This document shows, in pieces, positions 1-13,000 of a stretch of 64,000 nt of DNA. The stretch lies in the NCBI GenBank assembly GCA_028564675.1, contig JAOVVO010000201.1, positions 52,151 through 116,150 on the forward strand. Direction: 5' to 3'. Position 1 is the first letter of the stretch, and each line of letters opens with the position of its first letter. The notes below the pieces were generated by a model. It was not told the DNA's origin, ran no database searches, and saw only the letters and a program-made list of their open reading frames with translations. The position numbers and the translations under genes were made by a program. The stretch is from Onchocerca lupi (lineage: Eukaryota; Nematoda; Chromadorea; Rhabditida; Onchocercidae).

Positions 1-1468
1 AAAATTTATCCATCGTGGAGTCGCGTGCGCAAATCATACTTCCGGCAGAATCGTTTAGGTCGAATCGATCGGGCGAAAAGTTTGTCAGCAGATGGTTCAC
101 TTCGCCGTGGACAACGTCATCCGGATGAAGTGAATGGTCCTGTACTATATACATATGGCGAAGATGCTGACGGTCAATACGTTGTTTTTGAAAGTGAAGA
201 AATACCTGAAGGCTACGAACCCGTACCTGTCGAAGAACTAGAGGCTGCGGCTGAGGGTGTTGAACTTGATGATAGCTGGACTGTTACTGCAAAGGAAGAG
301 AACTTGAAAAGTGATTTACATGGTATATGGAAACCACATCAAGTAGAAAGTAATGAACTGGGACGGAAACGCTTGCATGAGACTATTGAAAATGAACAAG
401 AAACTGAAGAACTTCATCTTTTATCAACTCCTGGAGAAGGACCATCCAAGAAGAAAGCTCGAATGAAGAATGATGATACGGAAGAACCTCGAGAATCCAT
501 AGAAACTGCTGGGGAATCTATAAATGAAAATTCATCATTGGCTCACGAATATGTTCATAACAAACCATTACTCGATTTAGCTGATTATACTACAAAGGAA
601 GAAAGACGACGAATTTCACAGAATTTAATTGACGAAATTCGTTCTAGTGCGAATTTCAAACGTGTTAAGCCAGCGAGAAGTTCTACGTCGGAATTGGACG
701 AAGAATGTAATAGTTGGTAGGTTCAAACAATTTTACCAGAAAAAATTCAGTTTTTTTTTTGTTTTTGTACATTTCATATCGCTTCGTTCTCTCGATTTCT
801 TTTATTTCGCACCTTATTTGCATTTCTCATCTTTTCCGTTTTTATTGATTTTTCTTCTTCCGACTTTTTTAAATTTCGTGAAATTTCGATGTTGTACAAG
901 TAATTTTTACCAATTTTTGTTTTCTATTATAGATAAGAAGGAAACAATTTTTGACAGTATTAAAGAGCGGTAGAAACCTTTCTTATTTTTGGAAATTTCA
1001 GCTGTTAGGAAAGCGATCTAAAAATAAAGCAGGCATTATACTTCTTATTATAAAATTAAAAAAAAAAAAAACAAGATTGTTCAGCAGATTTAATATCGCT
1101 CTTTGAATAATTTTATTGTATGCTTGAGGAAATAGTGAGACTTTATTAACGATGATCTCAAAAACTAATAATTCCATTAGATTGAATGAATAATAAAGTG
1201 ATTATATGACATGGTTATTCTGTAGAGATTCTTCCACTGAATTCTCCATGCAGAATTGAAGGTTTAAGAAATTTTCAAAATTTATTTTAGGTGCTATATG
1301 CCTTGCAATGCAGACGGTGAAATCATGGTTTACTCGTCGAATAAAGTACACTTAATTGAAAATTTGGATGGAGAAATGGAAATTGCCTATGATCCTGACA
1401 TGGAGATGAGTGAAATCGTCAAAAATCTGAAGCCATATGGTATCCTGTCGACGGATTATATCTTGTGA
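1..1468 (+). CDS. Unrecognised acidic nuclear-type protein, 3' part (5' truncated by window)
   Basis: Two exons are visible: 1-716 (open at the left edge, so the gene starts outside the window) and 1291-1468, joined at donor GTAGGT and acceptor TTTTAG. The join completes a Trp codon and runs to TGA at 1466-1468. The visible part is about 297 residues. It begins with a basic stretch (RKSYFRQNRLGRIDRAK), followed by an acidic region with GYEPVPVEELEAAAEG, a KKKAR nuclear-localisation-like motif and a short C-terminal exon. Composition suggests a soluble nuclear protein. I recognise no domain and assign no function. The open reading frame upstream of the GTG at 25 continues in frame to base 1, so that GTG is not a start. 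The first exon and intron phase are well supported; identity is unknown. Confidence 0.72.
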
Positions 1469-2655
1469 AAATTTTGATTTCGTAACAAGTTGTTTGTCCC
1501 AGTTGCTTTTCTTTCCCATTTATTTTTAACATGTTCTTTGGAATACGGAATTTTACAGATTTGGGCTTTTTTTCATATCATGCCACTTCTGATTCTAAAG
1601 ATATCTTTCCTGCATTTTATATTATTTAATAGCTCACCATTTAATTTACTGTAAATTTGATCTTATTTTTATATTTGGCATGACTTAAGATATTCGCTGA
1701 TTTGCAAATGTTCTGCTTATAGCGCTGTTGTTTATAGATATAATTTCCACTAAATTCACGCTAATATATCATAATACTATTTTTGTAATATTTAAAAAGT
1801 GCTGTGGATTTTTGACTGATTTCTTTTCCTATATTTTTCTGTACTAGCGAAAGTTATTCTATGTAGTACGAGCTTCTTTCGATATCAGAATCTTTTTTAA
1901 AGAATGAATTTTGTAAATCTCAGTAAATTTTTTGAAATCCATTCTAAGCTTATTGATACATCCGTCTTTTTCTTATCGTATATAAGAAAATTGTTTTTTC
2001 CTCAGAGAATTCTTAGAAATAAAGCCATTTTTATTTCAAATACAACAACAAAACAACAGCTGCATTTAAAATATACATACTTATCCGGAAATGATATATC
2101 GATAATTATGCACTCTGTAGTATGTAAAGAGTGATGCTTATAATATTTTTGAAGTCACGGATTAATTTGAAGGCCAATAACAACTGAAATATATTTCATA
2201 CCTAGAATTATGGACTTTGACAAACAATAAATAATTTCCCGCAATAAACGACTCTCGAAATTAACTGAATAAAAGATAAGTTTGGGGTTCTAACATTCAC
2301 TTTAAAAACAATTGTGATAAACAATGGCGGAATTATTTAGCATTCCATTATTTGTACAAGAGATAATAAAACATAATTGGGAAAATTTAGGAAATAAAAG
2401 AGTTTAGAAATATGTAGCTTAAAAACTGTTAGAAACTGGAAACACAATATGAATTATTTACAGAAATATAGCTCATATAAAGATGAACTGAAAGTAAATT
2501 AAATCTCTTACATATTTGGTACTAATTTGATGCTGGAAAAATTGGCTTGCTTAACTGATAGAAACTGTTTTGATAACACAATAAAATATGATAAATTGGA
2601 ACTTAAAAAAAGACTGCCTGTCTATTTAAATCACTTTGCCCTGTAAATATATGGA
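1469..2655. other. Intergenic, convergent; nothing recognised
   Basis: AT-rich DNA between two genes that point at each other. Short ORFs here (for example about 1904-2134 on the plus strand) have low-complexity composition and no domain. I see no RNA gene or repeat of note. Confidence 0.6.
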
Positions 2656-3913
2656 TCATTTCACTCCCGATCTCTTTTTGGATGATCGATCGGCAGCTTT
2701 ACGCTCGCTTTCTGATAGCAGAATCATTTTTATCTTTTGCCGTGCGTTGAAATTCGGTGTCGCACCCTCAAAAATGTTTTCTCGCGTCACTCGTTTCTGA
2801 AACAAAAAAATATGATTAATCTTAATTTAATCTTAAGTAGCGCAAATTATCTATTATTATTTATTTCTGGATATCAATAGATGCATTTAATCAAGAGCTA
2901 ATGCTTTAATTATTCCCAAGAAAATTTAAAAAATTTCATAGACACTGGGTAGAGTCTTCTCTTTCTCCTTCCTTTTCGCTTCTCGCCTTCCTCTCGCCCC
3001 TTTTCATTTAAACACTAGTTCAAATAGAAATAAGCTGCTCAATTTGAAAAAAAGATATTTCATCAAGTAATAGCGCGATATTTGATTTATGATAGGTCAC
3101 CTATACTGAATAAAAACTGACCTCACCCCCCGATTTCAATTCCACGGTCAAATTAGGCATATTATAATTGCTGGAAGCCGATATTGCTTCAACTTTCCGT
3201 TCCAGCTCCTTTTCAATTGAAATCTTAATTTCATCCAATCGTTTTTGATCGGCAACCTCATGAATTTCAGTCCCATCAACAGAATCCATAGCTTTCAATG
3301 TTGTTCGTGAATTCAAGCCTGATTTTTTCTGATTCAACGACAATGGATCGGTTTCATTCCGTACTACTGGACCAACTTCACTGATTTCAACACCCTTCTT
3401 TACATCAGATGTTTCTGTTAAGAATTTTTGATCTGTCCTGTTGGAATCATTATGTTGTTCATCCCGACTACCATGGCTCCTTAGACGTGGCCGCTTATGA
3501 TCAGAACGATTAGTCTGAAACATGAACTCGAAACTTTTAGAAAAGTAACCTTCAATATTTTTGATTACTTTCAGAAACTCCTAGCTGTAAAATTTAGTAA
3601 TTGAAAAATTAAAAAAAACTGTAATGACATAATTTATAATTATAAATAACGACAAATAAAAATACTTACATCGCTTTTACGTTTGTCACCATGTTCTTTA
3701 TGTTTTGATTCTTTCTTGAAATCTGGTTCAACTTTCTCAGCGATTTCACATCTCCTAGATTCTCTTTCACTACCTTTAGTTTTTTCTTCCTTGTCCCACC
3801 TTAAATTTTGGAAATGGATTCGAGGAATGATAAAAATCACTAATCTATATCTATATAAGTAAAAAAAGTAACTGCTACCTGTTACTTCTCAATGATCTCT
3901 GCAAGTTCCCCAT
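2656..3913 (-). CDS. Lys/Arg/Glu-rich exons: probable 3' exons of the RBBP6 gene, or a separate small gene
   Basis: Three well-defined exons on the minus strand are 3799-3670, 3514-3122 and 2796-2656, ending in TGA at 2658-2656. They encode a charged, disordered sequence ending in a basic tail (RSSKKRSGVK). Two models fit. In model A they are the last exons of the RBBP6 gene to the right. A donor AG|GTAGGA overlaps the TAG at 7037-7035, and joining it to the acceptor at 3799 keeps frame, giving a 1371-residue protein. Composition is continuous across the join (ESRR then WDKEEK). In model B an extra first exon 3913-3879 (MGNLQRSLRSN) makes an independent 232-residue protein, with a TATA-like box about 50 bp upstream. 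The acceptor at 3799 (TTTAAG) is weak in both. I slightly favour model A, partly because I see no AATAAA soon after the TAG. Confidence 0.65.
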
Positions 3914-3962
3914 CGATTCCTTTCAAATCTTGACACAACCTTGCATTCGAATAAACGCGTGC

Positions 3963-4002
3963 TCTTATATAAACATACTTTTTTCCCGCGTCACGTGCGT
4001 GA
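3963..4002 (-). promoter_or_regulatory. Possible promoter: TATA-like box and E-box
   Basis: Read on the minus strand, TATATAAG (complement of 3963-3970) lies about 50 bp before the ATG at 3913, with a CACGTG E-box (3992-3997) just upstream inside a short imperfect palindrome. It supports an independent start for the 2656-3913 exons, but TATA matches are frequent in AT-rich DNA. Confidence 0.25.
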
Positions 4003-4042
4003 CAACTAAAAGCAAATGAGGGGCGGGACTTATTGATTCCGT

Positions 4043-4148
4043 CTTCCTTTTTTCTCCCATTCTCCTTCTTCCTCCCATATCTCTAATAATAATAATAATG
4101 ATAATAATAAGCCTTCCTTTTTCCTCTCATTCTCCCTCTACCTCCCAT
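4043..4148. repeat. Imperfect 36-bp pyrimidine-rich direct repeats flanking an (AAT)n tract
   Basis: Two near-identical C/T-only blocks, at about 4043-4078 and 4112-4148, both end in CCTCCCAT. They are separated by a TAA/AAT trinucleotide run (about 4083-4110). It looks like a local duplication followed by microsatellite growth. Confidence 0.7.
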
Positions 4149-4668
4149 TTCACTCTCTCCATTGCTATGCTTATTACATTACGTGGATTAAGAAGAGAAA
4201 AAAATTGCTTTTTGATAAGACAGACGAATATAAAAATTTTTGTATTTTTTCGTAACGAATCCGAAAAATAAAATTTAAATATCTGTTAAATTTTGAATTT
4301 GAAGTTCCTTTTCTTTAATAAAAATTAGCTCAATTTGTTTGAAAGGAGACATCAATTTAACCTAAAGAAATTTTATTACATTAATTCTACATATTTCTTA
4401 GGACCAGGCTTTTTGCTCAGTTAATCTCCGACTTAATTTTGATTTAACTTAATTTGATGTAAATTTAATGTTAAAATATTAATCCATAACTTTCTTCATT
4501 TTTCCATATATTTAATATTCAAATCCGTCAGAAGCATAGGTGACTTATAATTTAATATGATTGATATTAATTAATTTCATATGATTGATACTAATTCTTT
4601 TTTTAAAATTTTATTTATATTATACCTTTAATTGTTTATTTTTATCTACCTATAACTTGTGCTTACAA

Positions 4669-6110
4669 ATCACGAACGAAGTTCTCAATCAACTGGGAAT
4701 GCCATCAACGAATCAGTCTGCTACTGCTTCGCTCGATGTAGAATTGCGTCGTGAACAAAATTACAACAGGACTGATCTTTTGTCATATGTGCAATCAAAT
4801 ATTCCTAAGCTAAAGTTTGAGCAAAAAGGTATTTACAATTAAATAATACAAACTGCCAATGAGGGGGTTAGAAAAATCTTTTTAGAGCGCCAGGAGGAAC
4901 TGGTGAAACGTTCTTGATTAGACTGATTCTGGCAGCAATCCGATCCCAAAATGACATAGCTTTAGCACCTTGCATCATCCGGAATAGCTAAAACATTGCT
5001 AACAGACCGAAGAATTGTCATTCCGTTTTGAAATTGCCATTGAGCATGAAACTCATTGAAACTTCCACATACAACATTTCCAAAACATCCGACATGAGAA
5101 AAGTATGCAATAAATGCGAAATGAATGTAAATGAAGCACAAAAAATCAGTCGAGGCTCTTGATCGATCATTGAAAGATTTGCGTGGAAATATCAGACCAT
5201 TTGGGAATGCATTAATATTGCTTGCAGGAGATTTCAGGCAATTGTACCTGTAATTCCTCGATCGACACCAACAGACGAAATAAATGCTTCCTGAAATACT
5301 CTATTTTGTGGAAACGCGTAAAGACACTAAATTAACTATAAATATGCGTATTCAGCTGCAAAACGATCGATGATCTATGATATCCTCACTTCGATTGCTG
5401 GAAATTAGGAATGGAAAGGTGCCGGTTGATCTGACCATAAGACGAATTTCATTGCCTCATAACTTTTGCAAATTAGCAACGTCAAAAGAAGAGTTCATTG
5501 GAAAAATATTTACCGATATTCCAACCAATTATAAGAATCACGACTGGCTGAGTGAACGAACTATTCTTGCGGCCAAGAACAAAGACTTCGACGAATTTAA
5601 CAATATTATACAGTCTAACATTCAAAGCGAGGTAGTTGCACATAAATCCGTCGATGCTGTTGTAGAAGCAGATGAAGCGGTTAATTATCCAACAGAATTT
5701 TTGAATTCACTGGATCTGTCAGGGATGCTATCGCACATATTGCAATTGAAAATCAGCGTGCCAATTATTATGTTGCGAAATATCAACCAGCTAAAACCTT
5801 GCAACGGCATGCGGCTTGCAGTAAAAAAAAAATTAATGAGCAATGTCGTAGAAGCAACAAGGACCTTCCAAAGATGAAGATATCTTTATTCCTCGCATTC
5901 CTCTGATTCCAATGGACATGTCATTTCAGTTTAAGAGACTGCAATTCCCAATTCAATTGGCGTTTCCATTCACCATCAACAAAGCTCAGAGTCAATCTTT
6001 AGAATTGTGCGGTTTAGATCTAGAGACGGATTGTTTCTCACATGGACAATTATATGTTGCGTGTTCTAGAGTCAGCAATCAGACAATCTCTATATCTACA
6101 CAGAAATAAC
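4669..6110 (+). pseudogene. Helitron-type PIF1-like helicase, decayed C-terminal part
   Basis: Pieces of one protein appear in order but in different frames. At 4669-4842 there is a segment with DVELRREQNYN and LLSYVQSNI. From 4887 there is a Walker A region APGGTGETFLI, then degraded sequence. At 5377-5877 there is a long stretch with VPVDLT, NYKNHDWLSER, AAKNKD, EADEAVNYPTEF and PIIMLRNIN. At 5912-6109 are the C-terminal helicase motifs TINKAQSQSLE and LYVACSRVS. This is the helicase half of RepHel proteins of Helitron rolling-circle transposons. Several stops and frameshifts break it, and the Walker A lysine is replaced by Glu (GGTGE for GGTGK), so it cannot be an active ATPase. The Rep nuclease half was not seen upstream. 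It lies in the intron or spacer of the RBBP6 locus. Confidence 0.88.
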
Positions 6111-6888
6111 AAAAAATATTGTATGCCGACAAATATTGTGAATCTAAACATAATAATAGATGTGGCGAAAACTGAAAGCTGTCAAATAACGCCATGACAA
6201 TAATGTTAAACAAGAAATACTGAAGGTCAAGTGCGCAATATAATTTCAAAGAAACGATTAATAAGTTTACCACCAAAATGCTCTAGTTCGCAGATAAAGA
6301 ACAAAGATCGAGTACAAACAGCAACAATTCGGAGTTCCAAGGCTCCAGTTCGATAGTTCAAAGTAACACAACAGTAGCAATAATGCGAATATTCACTTGA
6401 ATAGTATTCTTCTCTATTATAGACGAAGAAAAAATAACCCAGTGATTAATTTGCCTGGATGTTCTTTGATAACTGCTTGTTACGAAAAAACACCCTTCAT
6501 CAATCAATAAAATCTTTCTCAACAGCATTCATTTCTGTCACACAAAACACAAAAAACCTATTTACACTTACTGCTGATCTAATCTAATCACAATAGCAAG
6601 AATCAGTCTCCAATCCAACCAAATTAAAAATCAAATTATAAAGTATCAGTTTTTTTCCCCAAACATGCGCTTTCTCTTTTCTTTTTTCCCACTTAACCAG
6701 ACTGAGCTACAGAAAAGCGTACATAAAAACATGCTCATATTCGAATGTAACGTTGTGCCAAAATTTCAAAGCAATAGGTAAGGACTTTCCGATTTCTAAG
6801 ACATCGAATTAATAAAGATAACGCGTGTTTAAGAATTTTCGGAGATTTAAAATTTTGAAAAAACAAACATTAACATTTCTATTTACAT

Positions 6889-6970
6889 AGATTAGCTGCA
6901 GCCGGACACGCGAAGCATGGCCGGCCCCCATAATCTAGCTGGATCGGCGAGCGTGCCGGGTCTAGCTAGT
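6889..6970 (+). mobile_element. Candidate Helitron 3' terminus: GC-rich stem followed by CTAGT
   Basis: A GC-rich island stands out in AT-rich DNA about 0.8 kb downstream of the helicase relic and in the same orientation. CCGGACACGC (about 6902-6911) pairs, with one bulge, with GCGTGCCGG (6951-6959). Six bases later comes CTAG|T (6966-6970). Helitron 3' ends typically have a stem-loop shortly before CTRR with T as the next base. The loop is longer than usual, so this is tentative. Confidence 0.45.
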
Positions 6971-7034
6971 CTTCAATAAAAACGTAATATTAATATATTT
7001 CTTTGAGAGCTAAACCAAAAATGTATTAATATTC

Positions 7035-10000
7035 CTACCTTCTACTTTCTATCTTCTCATCTTTCCTGTCACTTTTCCGAAATTTGCCACCTTCTTTTCT
7101 TGAATCTTTCTCTTCATTTCTTTTGGACTCCTTTCCATCATTTTTTTTCCTAGTAATTCGTGAATCATCTTTCGATCCATCCCGTTTACGACTTGACTCA
7201 CGTTTGTGTCTCTTATCTCTCTCATGCTTGGGACGTTCTCTCGCATTCTTTCGTTCATTATTCTTCGGAAGACTTGAACTATTACCACTTCGTCCCTCTT
7301 TTTTATCACTTTTTTTCTCGTTTCCAAAGCCTTCTTGAGTTTCTTTTAGTTTACTTTCCTTCAATATCTTCTCTTCAGATTTCTGCCCCGCCATTCCGGA
7401 ATTTGTTAATTCTACGGACTTTGATACAGCATCCCTTTTCACTTCGTGCACTGTTACTTTACCTTCAATAGCTACCTGATTTTCATAATCATTATCAAAC
7501 ATTCCACTAATAATGCTGCTCATTTCATATTCACTCTCTTTATTCTCTACACTTTCGACAATATCCACTTGGTCAGCTTCTTTTTCTTGTCGTCGTTTTC
7601 GACGCTCTTCACGTCGTTTTTCCTTTTCTTGCTTTCGTTGTTCTTTCTCTTCTTTACTACGTTTATGTTTTTTATGCTTTTTACGTCCAGTTTCATCTTC
7701 TTCCGGCCTATCTCCTTCATGCCGTCGATGTTTCCTCTTCCTTTTCCTATGCTTCTTCTTCTCACTTCTGTCCTTCTCTTCTGCCACCACTTCGGTGCTA
7801 ATATTATCAACTACTTTTTCGTCATCCAATCCTTCATTTTCATTTTCAGCTTCTGCTCCCGAACCATCATCATTGTTAGTCCGGAAACCTGAAGCACCAC
7901 TTTCAGCTATTGCTCCGTCCGGCAAAGCTTCGTCCACTGTATCATTTTCTTTTTCCATATTGTTTTTAGCATCTCCGACATTATTTTCAGTTCCTCTATT
8001 TTCGATCTGTGGAGCAGTTTCCTCTTTAGCTTCTTCATCTACGATTATTTCTTTTAAATCAACGGGACCGATATCTTTTTCCTCTTCTACTTTGAATGTA
8101 TTTTCTTGTTTTCCTTCCGCTGTATTTCCTATTTCTTTCGATTCTTTCTCTTGACGACGCTTGTATTTATCTTTCTGAAAAGAAAAAAAATAATAATAAT
8201 AATACAGAATTTTGAATTCACATTTTTCATAAACTAATATTCAGAAACGTTTCGAGGAATCATTGACAAACCTTTTGTCGTCTTTCTTCTCTGTCACTAT
8301 CTTCCTTAGCCCGCCGTTCACGTTCTTCTCGACGTGTCCTTTCATCACCATCTCTTCCTCGTCTTCGTTCTTCGGTTCGCTCTTTTCGGTCGTTTTCTCG
8401 TTCTCTACTCTCATTCCTTCGCCGATTTTGCACTGACCTAAAAAAGAAGCGCATTTTTTTTTCTTTTGCATACAGTTTAAAATAAAATATGTGAATGAAT
8501 GGAAAATATACCAGGAAAATATTCGAGAAATTTCAAAATGCAACTATACCTCGGTGAATGTCTTCTACTCCGTTCTTCCAAATATGCTCTCGATGACCGA
8601 TAACTCGGAACTGGTCCATTACTAAATGAATTGTAACCCGTCATCTGGCTTGTTTGATTAGGCGTATACTGAGATGAGCAGTAATTATTCAGAAGAGGTG
8701 GAATACGATGATGAATAAGAGATGCTCCTGGTAAGCCAATGGCAGCAGCACCCGATGTATGTTGATAAAGATTAAAAGATGACGCTAGAGTATCGCGATG
8801 GTAACGTGTACTTGCATACGAACTGCGAAATGGTGATCGCGAGCTGAAATAATTGACATTTAATAATGTTTTATCTAACTACCGACAACTTAAAAGTTCT
8901 TCAACAGTTAAAATTTAAAATTTGCTATGAAAATTTATCCAGCAATTAAAAAATTCAGAGAAGTTTCTCTTTAAAGAAAAAAAAAACTTACTCCCTTCTT
9001 CTTGAATGCTTTTCGCGACTATCATTCCGTCTTTTATCGCGATGTGATCGATTTCGACCCCGAGAAGACGATCGAGATCGAGATCGTGATGATTCACTTG
9101 ATGATTCGGAAGATGTGCTACTACTTGAATATGAAGTACTACGCGTTGAACGACGATGTCGACGTGAAGATGGTGCAGCGGCTCTTTGCCGGCTTTCCTG
9201 CAAAAGCTGTAGTTTAAAAGAAAGAAGATGAACTTTTTGAAAACAATCTTATGAAAAAAGAAAAACTAATAAGTTTACAAGAAGTTGATATTTTCCACAA
9301 ATCAACATTTTTGGGAAGAATGGCAATGAAAGAAACAAATAATTACCTTATCTTTCCGTTCCAAATATTCATCCCAAGCATCCTTAATAGATGGTGGAGC
9401 TGGAACACGTGGATATATAACTGCTGATAATCCTGGAAATCCGTAACGTTTAAGATGACGTTTATTTACCTGCTATTCAAATTTATTATTTAATTTACTG
9501 AATGAAAAAAACAACTATTTATAAAAATGTACCTGGTGGTGGTGGCTGCACACCTGGTGGAAGCAATAATGGAGGTGCAGTTATATGCGCTGCACTTATA
9601 CTTCTGAAAATAATTCATGTACGAATGCATTCTTTGTAAACTCTGAAGGTTAATGCAAAAATTTGGTATAAATCTCAAAAAAACTGGTACAATTTCAAAC
9701 TACGGATTTAAAAAATATAAAGCAGTACCTGGCAGTATGTGCTCCTGATGTGACAGATTCTGTTGATGAACTAGTAGTAACAAGCGTTGGTTGCGTTAGT
9801 GGAAGTATAGTTGGATAACCAGGTGGTGGCTGATGAACATTTACCGGTAGAGGAAGAGGTGGTGGAGCGACAGTTAACTGTTGTATATTTGGAACTGCAA
9901 CAGGTGGCGCAATAACTTTTGGTTGATTCTGTACTGATGTTATTCCTGAGGACGGCAAGACGGTATTCGCAGGAAATGGTTTCACGGCCATTTGAGATTG

Positions 10001-13000
10001 TAGAGCCGTAGAGATTGCGATATTTGTACTGGGTTGAATGACGTACGTTGATGATGAAGTTTGAATCTGCAAAGTAAAACGCATAATTGTATACATCACG
10101 ATACCTACTTGTTTAATAATTTTGATGAGAGAAACACTCTGATTTCGAGTTTGCCATAAAGCAAATTGGTAAATATTTACATACAGAATCTAATATTCCA
10201 AAACATAAAACATGTTTCACGCAATTAATGCACCAAACATTCCAGAAGGTGATAACGTATGAGATTAACAGTAACGTTCATAAGAGATTTCAATCCAAAA
10301 TCCCAAATGTATGAAACAAAAATTGTTCAATTATGGTTGTTTCATGAGCAAGTGTGCAATAATCCACTAAATGTCATTATGCTATTATAATTTACCAGAA
10401 ATTCAAAGAATCTACTTCCTTTTTCACTTAGGAAATTTCAATTTCATAACATATTGTATGAGTAAACCTGTGATTGTGGTGGAGGAGTAGCCATTGCCTC
10501 TTGCTGCGGTTGCTGTTGTTGTTGTTGCTGCTGTTGCTGTTGTTGCTGTAGTTGTTGTTGTTGCTGTTGCTGTTGCTGTTGGATGATAACTGCAGGTTGA
10601 ACTTGCTGTGGACGACCACTCAAGCCAATACGTACACGTGAAACCGACTGAACTGGCTGTTCGTCATTACGTGGTGAATTATCTAAATTTTTTTTTCAAT
10701 AAACCATTATAACATTCAAATTAAATTATTCAAGAAAACACTACTTACTTGTGCTTTCAAATGCTGCATTGTGAACTGCACCATGTTTGAAAGCTTCAAC
10801 AGCCTGTCGCATCTGAAATTTTGAAACAGTGTTTAATTTGGATCAATAACATATGTCATAATGATAATGCAGTTGAATCCACTCCTATCCTAACATTCTG
10901 AACGAATTGTAAAAATCAAAATAAATCTGAAAATTTAATTCAATCCAATTTAAACCTTTAAATTTGGAACCAGTTTATCGGCAGATACAGCAGTTTGGAA
11001 GCAATTTGCACCAGGACATTTTGCGTTCGGTGTTTCAAGCAAACGTTGCTGCAAGCAATCCGCACAAAAACTATCACCGCAGCAAGTTGTTAAGACAGCA
11101 TCACGCAAAAGTTGTGAACATATCGGACATTTTAGTTCCGGCGGTATTTCGCTGAAATTTTTTAAAGATACTGAAATTATTTGAAGAATATGGACTAATT
11201 CATTTTCAATTTAGTTAAACATGATATTCGATTTTCCACAGCATATTAAAAAGACCTTCTTATCAAAGTCCATTTTTGAAAACCGAGAATAAAGGAAAAA
11301 AATGATAATCTGTTTTTGTTACCGAGCAATTCAAGAGAAAAAAATCCAAATCGAAAGAAAAGGTTGAGATTTCTAATTCCATGCAACTGATCAAGTTGTA
11401 ATAAGATGAATGCTTAACTGGCTTATAAAGCCTCCATCTTTTTGGGTAATGGTTATTACATTAAGCATTCTACCTATCATGATGGATATAAAAGAATTAG
11501 AAGTAACCAAACAATATTAAAATCAAAAACAAGAACTGATAGCTAAAATTTCATTCTCCTCATCGAATGATAATCGATAGGAAATGAGCAATATATCTTT
11601 TAAAATCCAAAAAGAAAAATAGAAAATTCTATCCTAGATGGATTCTATCCTAATAAAATCATGCATGATGATTTACTACGCAATTCAATTAAATCCAAAT
11701 CAAAATATACCGTATTTCGGGTTCCGATTTAGCGACTTCGGGTTTTTTCTGGCGTGCTTTCCAATGCATAATTGGCACAACATACTTCCCGGATGGATGC
11801 AACATTGCCAATGGATCATCTGATGTTGTTTCCATCAACTCATCCATGGTTATACCCGTCGTCCGACGTGTATTCAACTAAAAAAAGTGTGGAGAAACTT
11901 ATTCAACATGCAAGACAAATTTTTTGTAATAATGAGTTAAATGACTTACCTCTAAATTTAGAAATACCTGAAATGGTGAAACATATGTATAGCCTGAAAG
12001 AACCAACAGTAACTTAAGGAAGTCGAAATCTGAAGCACTGAAATAATGATTTCAAAAATCCTAATATTCCCTAATGGTGAAAATTTTTGGATTCAGTTCA
12101 CTGAAAAAATTACTGAAAAGTATTAAATTTAAATTCTTAAATGAAGTACTAAATTTGAGTTTGAATTTATCTAAATTCCTGTCCCAAAATACCCAATTCA
12201 ACTTTTCCATCCGGATCGTTTCTGTATTTCATTGCAACTGCATCCTAATATAGGAAATTATATCTTTTATTTTATTATGACTAACGAACAAAGATCGGAT
12301 TTATTACGAGATGTAGCAACCATCCAACAAATAATAGTAAACACGTCGGTGGAGTAATAATGTAAAATAAAATATTAGTTACTATATATTTTTAATGTGT
12401 GGTATCATTTTATGCGTCACAAAATTCTTTTATTTCATATACGTCTCGATGATAGCCAGTAAACGTAACGTTCAATTCACTTTTAATTAAAAGCTAAACT
12501 TGATGTTTAAATTCGAAACGTTCATGAAATCAAAGAAAAGAATGTTATTGCATAAAAAGTGATAACGCACATACATTTCAAAAGTATCCAACTTCTGCAT
12601 TTGGCAATGATTTACAGAATGTTAAACGAAAGAAATTATAAATATACAAACGACATGCATATTTTTTTCATCGATGTATTGAGCTATATCATAATTGGTG
12701 GATCTCTACTTAATATAATCAAAATAAAAGCCTACATCATCCACCCATATTTCGCACATATCATTGAATCAATTCCATTTCGAAACCTTCTGACATGCTA
12801 TGAAAATACCATAGATTCCCTATTTAATTAGAAATAAAAATAATCATGTTAGAAATGAAGCCGATCATCCCCGAGCCTAATGATACCGTACGTTTGATAT
12901 CTAGCTTTTCTTGATCACTTTCTTCCTCACTGACACTCTCATCCAAAAACCCACTCTATCAATGATTTCAATCATGCAAATAAAGCATATTTTCGGTTAA

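Noticed and set aside
629..973. Plus-strand ORF of 114 codons
   Set aside because: It overlaps the end of exon 1 in another frame and is mostly Phe/Leu/Ser from T-rich intron sequence.
7049..8154. Several long ORFs in other frames and on the plus strand
   Set aside because: They are shadows of the K/E/R-rich RBBP6 exon; repeated GAA/AAA codons leave alternative frames open.
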